DNA of 64,000 nucleotides, from the NCBI GenBank assembly GCA_021234155.1, contig JAJEKV010000008.1, forward strand, positions 21,710,212 through 21,774,211. Direction: 5' to 3'. The position numbers were made by a program, and so were the translations under genes. The number at the start of each line of letters is the position of its first letter. Position 1 is the first letter of the stretch. The notes beneath the pieces are model-generated. The model searched no databases and was not told the DNA's origin. It was given only the letters and a program-made list of their open reading frames with translations. This document shows, in pieces, positions 56,800-64,000 of the stretch. This stretch comes from Isoetes taiwanensis. Its lineage: Eukaryota > Streptophyta > Lycopodiopsida > Isoetales > Isoetaceae.

Positions 56800-59390
56800 A
56801 GGCAAATCCATAGAAAAATTGTCTCGTACTCTAGTACTCCAAATTTAAGTTATGCAAAAGGGCTCTCAAAACCTTTATAAAAAATAAATGCTAAAGATAT
56901 AGGAATGCAAAAATTGTTGTTCTATAAGGTGGAATTGCTTCTATCTAACTTGCCAAAGCTATATTTCCAAAGTTATAAGATTACGTTGCTTCCATATTAG
57001 AGATTGTCATGCCAATTGAGAAGCACGTCTTTCCATTAAATTTTTTAGTTTCTAGTCTCTAGTTTACATGAGCACTTGCTTAACTTCTGCAACTTTGTGC
57101 ATGATGCAAGTGAAACATAATCCTTATCAGCAATGTGTATATCGCAACACGATAACATTTTGATCCACTATGCTAATTGTTCTAAAAACAACATTTAAAG
57201 ATGAGTGGTAGCCAAGTCTACATGAAAGGCAAACATGAAAAAATAATACTTGTACTTGAATACTACATTATAGGGAGGGATATATTATTAATAATATTAG
57301 AGCTAATCTTATTTAGAAGATGTATTCAAGTAAGTTCATGCTTAGAGATGCTTAGCTTGCTATTTGTAACATAACAGATGATAAAATGCATGCATGCAAA
57401 GCTAGGAGATTGCCAACTCGAATTGCCCTCGCAAATAAAATATTTGTACCTCCATTGCCTCCCCATGACATTCTTTATGCTCCATTTGCAACACATAACA
57501 GTAATAACAGATGAGATAACACATAATAGTGGAGCAACACTAAGTTCTGCCTATTTTTACAACTCAAGAAATGTAAAGAAATAACCTCCATTGCCTCCCC
57601 ATGACATTCTTTATGCTCCATTTGCAACACATAACAGTAATAACAGATGAGATAACACATAATAGTGGAGCAGGATGCCATACGTTGTTTGCAGATTCGT
57701 TTTCCTGTTGGTGCAACAAATCTTCGAAGAAAAGATGCACACACGATATTGCAATCACAGTTTTATGTTTATGAATTCCCCAATCGTGATGGTCTGCATC
57801 ATATCATTGGGTTTTAAAGAGTTGGATATTGAGCTTTCATCCTTACCATGGGATATGAATATAAGAAAAGATGCACACACGATATTGCAATCACAGTTTT
57901 ATGTTTATGAATTCCCCAATCGTGATGGTCTGCATCATATCATTGGGTTTTAAAGAGTTGGATATTGAGCTTTCATCCTTACCATGGGATATGAATATAT
58001 CATGGCTGGCAATTTAGTACATATTAACAAACATGTATTCTTTTGTCTCAAGCCGCTTGCTCCTACAATCAAAAGGAGTATTGACTCACATTACCTACAC
58101 CAACACTTTTAATATGTACAAAATCTTGCATTCTAATGGTCATAAAATATACATAGTCATTACAGATAAGGATTGCCTATATTGCTCATGTCTTTATGCA
58201 CCGTCTCGGCTAACCGAGAAAGTACAACCTACCTCCTCAGAGAGGTACTCCAAAGCTATGACAAGGTAGACATGAGCTCGGCTCTCGGTATTTTCAATCT
58301 TTTAGAAACCTAGCAAAACGGAAGGACAAACATTTAGCTAAGATTATTCTAATCTTCCCTATTTTCTCCATGCATGTTACCTTGAGAATGTTTCCGAGGC
58401 AAAGCTTATTCCACCCTTCAAATCGCAAAATGATCACACAATTTTTGCGTGATGATCAACAACTACATGTGAGATGGTGCTCGGGATCACCGCAAAAATT
58501 AGCGGCACATTTGAACATAGAATAGAAACCGAGAGATTTCTTTGAGCAAAGTAAGGGCTTGACCTCTTTTTTACGTGTTTTTGGTCACCTGCCGCTTGAG
58601 GCTTCCTCCTTTGCATTCGATTCTTTGATTGCACCCTTTGTTTTTCTTAAAGACAAAGTTTAGCCCCTGACCATTCACGAGATCCCTTCTCAGTATTTTA
58701 TTTCGACCTTCCATCTCTCTCTTTTGGCGAGGACAAAGAGTTGAGGCTTTTCCATCGATGCTTCCTACTTAGTTACACGTGGGACGTTTTATTTTGTTTT
58801 TGGGCCCTGAACCAAATGGTTTTTATCTCGGACCACTGGTTTTATCTCGTTTCCTCCTCCTTGACATCGAGAGTAGACAATTTGTTTTGGGCTTTGATCC
58901 AGCGGTTTTTCTTCTCAAGCCCTGTTCGTTGCTTTCTTCTTGACATCGAGTATTCTTCTTTGGAAATTTTCCGTGGTGGCGGAACCACGGAGCATTTATA
59001 AATGAGATTTGAGCAAATCTGGACATGTTTGAACAACATCTTGAGTTGTCCTTGTGGCGCATCGTTTGATGGCACTAATTTAGGATTCATAGCTTCTTAG
59101 GACTGCAACCTTAAGCGATGCACTCTATTTGTCGGACCGGGAAGGACAATTTCGTCCTTGGCTCGCCATAATAAAACATGATCTGAATCTGACCTCGGCA
59201 AAGTTTAAAAAAACCTTTCAAGTAAATCATCTTACCGTGTAACTCATTAAACCGTGCAGGCAAAACAAAGGGGTCCTCCGGAATGGCTTAGGGTTTTAGG
59301 AAGAAAGGAAACGGGGAAAAACACCTACAAAAATGTAATCGACCTTCAAACGGATATGGAAGAATGCGGTGCCCAATACCATCGTTCTGG
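56800..59390. other. Helitron 1 interior
   Basis: AT-rich to about 58.4 kb. A coding-like piece ATNLRRKDAHTILQSQFYVY then EFPNRDGLHHIIGF lies at 57710-57820 (plus strand), repeated by a 136-bp duplication (57727/57863). Family unknown. Another duplication is at 57448. Nothing else recognised. Confidence 0.4.
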
Positions 59391-59399
59391 AGAAAAATT

Positions 59400-59600
59400 C
59401 AAGAGGCAATCTTGACCGTTAAACAGGGAGAGCGAACGTCAGCCGTCCGATCTAGGGCGTGGATCATTAATGTTCAAGAGGCAATCTTGACCGTTAAACA
59501 GGAAGAGCGAACGTCAGCCGTCCGATCGGGCGTGGTCCAAATGCACTAAAACATTAAAACAGGAACAGCGAACGTCAGCCGTCCGATCGGGCGTGGTCCA
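59400..59600. repeat. Three subterminal repeats in Helitron 1
   Basis: GCGAACGTCAGCCGTCCGAT starts at 59432, 59507 and 59569. The first two units are 75 bp apart, the third 62 bp. Confidence 0.8.
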
Positions 59601-59630
59601 TTACTTGCACTAAAACATTATAATATAAGA

Positions 59631-60872
59631 TTTTTTCCACCTTTTTCCACCCATCATTAGCGAGGCCTGGCCCCCAGGCTTCACAACCATACAGTATAAC
59701 CATTTGTACCAATACTTTAAAGAGCATGCGTTTCATTTCAAAGTTCCAAATGTCAGCATTCACACACCTTCTCTGCATTGCATATAGTGCCTTTAAGCCC
59801 GCACTCACTCTATGTTCGACCGCCTGATTCCAATTCGGACTTTTGTCTACAGTCAAACCCAGATACTTATAGCTTTCAACGACCTCAATTTGCTTACCCT
59901 TGTAAAATAGCCGCACATGATCTGTTTTATTCGCTCCAAAAACAACAGCCTTAGTCTTTTCCAGATTCACCTGCATACTTTTAGTATCACAAAAACCGGC
60001 AAGCACATCCAAATGTCTTTGCAATTTGCTTACCCTTGTAAAATAGCCGCACATGATCTGTTTTATTCGCTCCAAAAACAACAGCCTTAGTCTTTTCCAG
60101 ATTCACCTGCATACTTTTAGTATCACAAAAACCGGCAAGCACATCCAAATGTCTTTGCATCCCCCAGATGCTCGAGATAGCAACACAATATTATCGACAT
60201 ATAGCAAGAGCATAAGTACATACCCATTCAAGGATGTACCATCCCTCCATGTGCTCTTATCCACCCCTCCGGTGATCTATGAACAATCGAAACAAGGTAG
60301 GCGACAAAGGACACCCCTGTTTGACTCCCATATTACTCTCTACTACATCATCACACATTCCAACAAAAGGAAAAGAGAGTTGCACGAAAGTACTTTTTAT
60401 AAAGAACACTTACCACATGCCTAAGCCCCATTGGGATGCCCAAATCTACCATCCTATGCCATGATTTTGCCTATTCACCATGTCAAATGCCTTGCTGAAA
60501 TCCACAAATACAGCATACTCTTGCCCTCAAGTATAGAGGCATACAGTTTTGCGTAAAGGCTGCCAACCATAATGGTACGGTAGTTACCCGGATCAGATGC
60601 ATCCCCTGACTTGTGCAATGGCACAACCCTATTAACCTGCCAGGCCCTAGGAAACCCATCTCTCAAAGCCATATTGAACATGTCGACCAGCCTATTCGTA
60701 ACCGCTTCTCCAGCCCACTTAAGCATTTCGGCCTTAAGGCCACAAGCATCTGCCGCTTTGCCATTAGCAAGTCTCTTGAGTCCCACCTGAACATCCTCCA
60801 GAGTAAAGGTAAGCATATCATCCATCTCACATGTCTCTTCGGCCATCTTATCCCCAACTCCATGGACATGGT
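59631..60872 (-). pseudogene. LINE L6 ORF2, RT part
   Basis: From 60872 downward: HVHGVGDKMAEETCEMDDML, FTLEDVQVGLKRLANGKAAD, RAWQVNRVVPLHKSGDASDP, a deletion to KAFDMVNRQN-type sequence near 60480, a frameshifted YADD region, then MQVNLEKTKAVVFGANKTDH, YKYLGLTVDKSPNWNQAVEH, FKVLVQMVILYGCEAWGPGL and GWKKVEKI to the Helitron border. 136-bp duplications at 59886 and 60756. Confidence 0.75.
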
Positions 60873-60999
60873 AGAGAGAGAGAGAGAGAGACTTTGCCAT
60901 TAGCAAGTCTCTTGAGTCCCACCTGAACATCCTCCAGAGTAAAGGTAAGCATATCATCCATCTCACATGTCTCTTCGGAGAGAGAGAGAGAGAGAGAGA
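60873..60999. repeat. (GA)n tracts at the L6/L7 junction
   Basis: (GA)n at 60873-60891 and again at 60978-60999, with an 85-bp L6 segment repeated between them at the 136-bp offset. The second run leads into AAATGAAATG of L7. Without the duplication there would be one tract, with truncated L6 on one side and the L7 3' end on the other. Confidence 0.8.
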
Positions 61000-61014
61000 A
61001 ATGAAATGTATTAT

Positions 61015-61044
61015 GTCTGTGGAGGCCTCTCAGGCCTATAAGAC
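61015..61044 (-). other. 3' hairpin of LINE L7
   Basis: AGGCCT-CTC-AGGCCT (61023-61037), each arm self-complementary, inside an outer GTCT/AGAC pair (61015-61018 and 61041-61044). CGTCTTATAGGCCTGAG in LINE sense closely matches L1. Confidence 0.7.
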
Positions 61045-61052
61045 GACCTTTT

Positions 61053-61709
61053 TTACACATCTTCATAAAAAAGTAGATGAGTTTCAGTTTCCTCATCTAG
61101 CTCCTCACTCTCACTCTCATCATCATTTTCATCTAAGAAAATATTTACATTGTGTATACATATCTCTCTATAGTTCAGCACTTCTATTAAGTATGATCCT
61201 ATCTTATCACCCTGGATTTGGAAGAACGCAGTAAGATCACTTGCCTCTATCCCAAAACGGTCTCGTATCATTTTGTATGCTGGGCACCATATCAAAACAT
61301 GTTCCTCGTCTTCTACCTCTCTGCTACCACATACCTTGCATTCTCGCATCGTTCTGGGAATGGACTGCCCCCATCTTCCTACCTCAATTCCAAGTCGATG
61401 TGAACTTAGCCGTATCCTACTAATTGCATGTCTCTTTTTTACAGATATATCTTCACTCAAGTGTCTTGCAATATCCAATCCTGGGTTCATATTTTGCCTG
61501 TACAAGATCATTTTGGTCAAAGGTCCCTGCCATAATTTCCGCTTCACCATGCCACATACCCATTGTCTAAGGTTCCCATCATACAGGACTGCATCCTTCC
61601 AATTGATCTCCCATCGTTTTAACCATTTTTTTACATCTGAAAACCATCCTTTTCGTTCACTTGCTTGCAGGGCAAGATGTGGTAATCTGGTGTCATCCAT
61701 TCTTCTCAC
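61053..61709 (-). CDS. LINE L7 ORF2 C-terminal domain with zinc knuckle
   Basis: A 218-residue frame. LQASERKGWFSDVKKWLKRW, KMILYRQNMNPGLDIARHLS, HAISRIRLSSHRLGIEVGRW, knuckle CKVCGSREVEDEEHVLIWC (C-x2-C-x9-H-x4-C), then FFQIQGDKIGSYLIEVLNYR and an acidic end ESEELDEETETHLLFYEDV. It is in the same frame as the RT above it, separated only by a TGA at 61722 (CI-stop-YLKK, where L1 has CIRYL; one C to T change from CGA would explain it). Confidence 0.85.
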   Translation of the reverse strand: MRRMDDTRLPHLALQASERKGWFSDVKKWLKRWEINWKDAVLYDGNLRQWVCGMVKRKLWQGPLTKMILYRQNMNPGLDIARHLSEDISVKKRHAISRIRLSSHRLGIEVGRWGQSIPRTMRECKVCGSREVEDEEHVLIWCPAYKMIRDRFGIEASDLTAFFQIQGDKIGSYLIEVLNYREICIHNVNIFLDENDDESESEELDEETETHLLFYEDV

Positions 61710-61721
61710 CTTCTTAAGGTA

Positions 61722-63698
61722 TCAGATGCATTGGAGTATCGCTTCACCCTCAAGGGGCATTAAACCGCATTCAGCTAGCATCATTTGATATGGCGTTTGG
61801 ATCTTCACTCCCAATTCGAGTTTCAGGAATTTCTTTAGTACTTGTTCTACATCCTCCCATAAGCATTTAGGTAGCCCCGGTCCCCAAATCTCACAGCCAT
61901 ATAGAACAACACTTTGCACTAATGACTGAAATAATCTGCTTTTTAATTGCCAATTCCAAAGCGAGATCCTTCTGCACATGCTTTGCATTGCATATAAGGA
62001 TTTCAGACCTCCTTCAATTCTTTGTATTATGCAAGTATTCCACCTATGGTTTCTGCTTATTATGAGCCCCAAGTACTTATATGAGTCACATGTATCTATT
62101 GTCTTCCCCTTGTATTTAAAGTTTTCATGTTTCAGTGCACCCACTGTCATGATATTGGTCTTCTCAAGATTAACCTCCATGCCATTCACTTCACAAAAGG
62201 CAGCCAATGAGTCTAAATGTTGTTGCATATGTTCTCGTGTGCGCGCAAAGATGACAACATCATCAGCATACATGAGCAACTGTATAACATAGCCATTCAA
62301 GGTTGTGCCTCCTCTCCCATGGCATCTAAGCCACTCCTCCAGACTATCAATGAACAACCCAAATAATGTTGGGGACATCGGGCACCCCTGTTTCACCCCT
62401 ACATTGCTATCCACACAGTCCGGGATCTCCAATACAAGAGGCATGGATAATTGCACCAGAACTTTTTCATATAAAACCCGTACCGCATCCTGTAGGTCTT
62501 TAGGCACATTTAACTTTTCCATTCTTTCCCAAATTTGTTTCCTTGGTACTTTATCAAATGCTTTCTTGAAATCAACAAACAAGATGTATGCTGCTATCTT
62601 TGTACCTTTCACCGAATCCATTATGGTTTTCAGGACAAGTAAGTGGTCCATTGTAGACCTATTGGGTCTGAACCCAGCTTGTGTTTCAGCCCTCACCTTC
62701 TCTTTTTCAGCCCAGCCACTTATCTTTCTTTCTATAATTGTAGCAAACAATTTTGAAAATAAACTACTCACCATAAGCGTTCTGTAATTATTTGCATCTA
62801 TTTTCACTCCACGTTTATGAATTGGGACCACTCTATTCAGTTGCCATTCCTGGGGGAACCCTTGTACCATAGCTGCATTGAACATTTGGGTAATCTTGCT
62901 ATAAAGCGTCTCTCCTGCCCACTTCAGGTGCTCAGCACATAATCCGTGGACATCTTTAGCTTTCCCATTTGCAAGATGTTCTATACCTTCAGCCACATCC
63001 TCATTACTAATTGTCATGTTTGATTCCCGTTTCATTTCACCCGGTATCTTTTCATCATGGTAAAGTTTTTTAACCTGCCTCCACAAATCACTCGCGGAGA
63101 GGGGAACTGCTTGTTTTATGGTGCCTTTCAGCCTATTCCAGAATAATTTTGGTTCTTGCAGGTATTGGTCTACCAATACTATCTGCTGATCTCTTATAAA
63201 CTTCCTTTTCTTTTTCCTGACAATCTTATGGTATTCCTTTTTATGCTGGGCTCGTCTTTCCCCTATGCTATTTCTGAATTTTCTCTTTGCAGGCCTACAT
63301 TCAGAATCAAACCAGAAGTTGCATTTCATACCTTTTTGCACACGCTGGGATGTGAAACTTCTGCTTGCTGCCTCGGTTAAGATCTCATGAACTATTTTGC
63401 TGATTTCACTTGTATCATCTGTCCATTGGGTATTTGCTGCTAGATCTTCCACTATATGTCCATAGTAGTCTGCTTTCTTGGGGTTTAATCTCACCCCCAG
63501 GATGTTTCTCGGTGCTTGTACAATGTTACATACCATGACAGGTAGCTTGATGGCCAGAGGGACATGATCTGATTCGGTTTGCTCATCCATAACAGAAAAT
63601 TCCAAATGATTTATAGTTTCATTGGAGGTAATCACATAGTCTACAACACTTCTGGTTCTACATGTACATTGGGGTGGAAGGGAACTTACTAATACCAT
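61722..63698 (-). CDS. LINE L7 ORF2: end of endonuclease and reverse transcriptase
   Basis: A 658-residue frame. CTCRTRSVVDYVITSNETIN and ESDHVPLAIKL (catalytic Asp-His) close the endonuclease. Then a basic linker (FWFDSECRPAKRKFRNSIGE), QEWQLNRVVPIHKRGVKIDA, AGFRPNRSTMDHLLVLKTIM, YILFVDFKKAFDKVPRKQIW, SNVGVKQGCPMSPTLFGLFI, LLMYADDVVIFARTREHMQQ (YADD) and MEVNLEKTNIMTVGALKHEN. All RT blocks are intact. The apparent start at 63698 is artificial: the endonuclease continues upstream in another frame after a one-base shift near 63690. Confidence 0.9.
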   Translation of the reverse strand: MVLVSSLPPQCTCRTRSVVDYVITSNETINHLEFSVMDEQTESDHVPLAIKLPVMVCNIVQAPRNILGVRLNPKKADYYGHIVEDLAANTQWTDDTSEISKIVHEILTEAASRSFTSQRVQKGMKCNFWFDSECRPAKRKFRNSIGERRAQHKKEYHKIVRKKKRKFIRDQQIVLVDQYLQEPKLFWNRLKGTIKQAVPLSASDLWRQVKKLYHDEKIPGEMKRESNMTISNEDVAEGIEHLANGKAKDVHGLCAEHLKWAGETLYSKITQMFNAAMVQGFPQEWQLNRVVPIHKRGVKIDANNYRTLMVSSLFSKLFATIIERKISGWAEKEKVRAETQAGFRPNRSTMDHLLVLKTIMDSVKGTKIAAYILFVDFKKAFDKVPRKQIWERMEKLNVPKDLQDAVRVLYEKVLVQLSMPLVLEIPDCVDSNVGVKQGCPMSPTLFGLFIDSLEEWLRCHGRGGTTLNGYVIQLLMYADDVVIFARTREHMQQHLDSLAAFCEVNGMEVNLEKTNIMTVGALKHENFKYKGKTIDTCDSYKYLGLIISRNHRWNTCIIQRIEGGLKSLYAMQSMCRRISLWNWQLKSRLFQSLVQSVVLYGCEIWGPGLPKCLWEDVEQVLKKFLKLELGVKIQTPYQMMLAECGLMPLEGEAILQCI

Positions 63699-64000
63699 TA
63701 CATATTATTAAACCCGTACTGCAGCAGAGATGGAGAAGCTGTCGTCCAAATCGGGTGATTATCCCATCACTAGATTCTCTATACCATCCTTCCTGCTTTA
63801 ACTCAGCATCACTCATGGTATCTAACCAGAGTGGATCATGCTCTCCTGTGTAAGCAGTGGCTTGCTTTTTTCCAGTTCTGCTATTAAAGTCTCCAGTTAA
63901 GATAACTTCTCCTTTTTCTTGAAACTGCATTATGTCTTGCTCAAGTTCATAGTATAGGTCTTCACCAGAAGCTTCACTATTCTGATATATCCCTTTGTGC
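63658..64000 (-). CDS. LINE L7 endonuclease, partial
   Basis: The minus-strand frame includes KGEVILTGDFNSRTGKKQAT (GDFN motif), HDPLWLDTMSDAELKQEGWY and HLCCSTGLIICNGISKFPST, then runs out of frame at about 63690 where relatives read FP...CTCR. The N-terminal part lies beyond the window. Confidence 0.8.
   Translation of the reverse strand, partial: HKGIYQNSEASGEDLYYELEQDIMQFQEKGEVILTGDFNSRTGKKQATAYTGEHDPLWLDTMSDAELKQEGWYRESSDGIITRFGRQLLHLCCSTGLIICNGISKFPSTPMYM

Larger units (their letters stand above)
56741..59630 (-). mobile_element. Non-autonomous Helitron 1, inserted in LINE L6
   Basis: On the minus strand the element starts A|TCTTATATTATAATGTTTT (59630). It ends with the hairpin GCCCAGC-AAC-GCTGGGC (56768-56752), a 7-base spacer ACCATTA, and CTAG|T (56744-56741). 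Length 2890 bp. Flanking A and T are both present. Joining the flanks gives GTG GAA AAA ATA AAA AAG, i.e. VEKIKKKFFH, in agreement with VQKIQKKF-type sequence of sister LINEs, so the insertion is exact and recent relative to the LINE. No Rep/helicase frame. Near the 5' end a 75-bp repeat (GCGAACGTCAGCCGTCCGAT core) occurs three times (59400-59600). Confidence 0.9.
60978..64000 (-). mobile_element. LINE L7, best preserved ORF2, runs off the window
   Basis: 3' tail, AAATGAAATG and hairpin (61015-61044), then ORF2 from 61053 to past 64000 with only one in-frame stop and one frameshift. No 136-bp duplication falls inside its coding part. Confidence 0.85.

Overview
The window looks like nuclear DNA of a land plant with a large, repeat-rich genome. 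It contains remnants of plant pentatricopeptide-repeat (PPR) genes, a plant-type lectin receptor kinase fragment, Ty1/copia and Ty3/gypsy retroelements, Helitrons and a long run of L1-like LINEs. I cannot name the species. A fern, lycophyte or gymnosperm is a guess based on repeat density and on the LINE ORF1 type. I see no complete, intact host gene.

Layout. 0-0.7 kb: 3' end of a copia element and its LTR. 1.1-8.9 kb: a decayed multi-exon minus-strand gene whose C-terminus is an FCP1/NIF-like phosphatase domain. One exon is split by a 3.6-kb element with terminal inverted repeats (TIRs). 0.7-11.1 kb is also studded with about 30 short palindromes built on CTCGACT/AGTCGAG, including a tandem array at 5.1-5.7 kb, and with five ~85-bp foldback units at 9.7-10.8 kb. 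11-21 kb: mostly AT-rich non-coding DNA with PPR and unknown exon debris. 21.4-24.7 kb: a Helitron carrying a PPR fragment. 26-28.6 kb: a decayed unknown coding locus and a retroposon end. 29.3-32.5 kb: a minus-strand gypsy pol broken by a segment carrying a kinase fragment, followed by two tRNA-derived SINEs. 32.5-34.2 kb: a gypsy LTR plus primer-binding site. 34.5-35.5 kb: a Helitron 5' end and exon fragments. 35.8-37.8 kb: a second LINE family, including an ORF1-only copy.

39.5-64.0 kb is the most striking region. Seven L1-like LINEs (called L1 to L7 here) lie head-to-tail on the minus strand. Each is separated from the next by a (GA)n tract, which is (TC)n in element sense. Three are 5'-truncated exactly at the (TC)n of the next element. 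Six of the seven carry a short hairpin just before the tail, and its stem changes in a compensatory way. The simplest reading is a LINE lineage with (TC)n tails that inserts into (TC)n, so that copies stack in each other's tails. A 2.9-kb Helitron sits inside L6 between A and T, and removing it restores the LINE reading frame.

Caution: about 60 places in the window carry a direct duplication whose two copies start 136 bp apart (one is 137), whatever the element involved. Copy length varies from about 17 to 136 bp. This constant offset is more likely an assembly artefact than biology, and it breaks many ORFs. Coordinates and apparent frameshifts should be read with that in mind.
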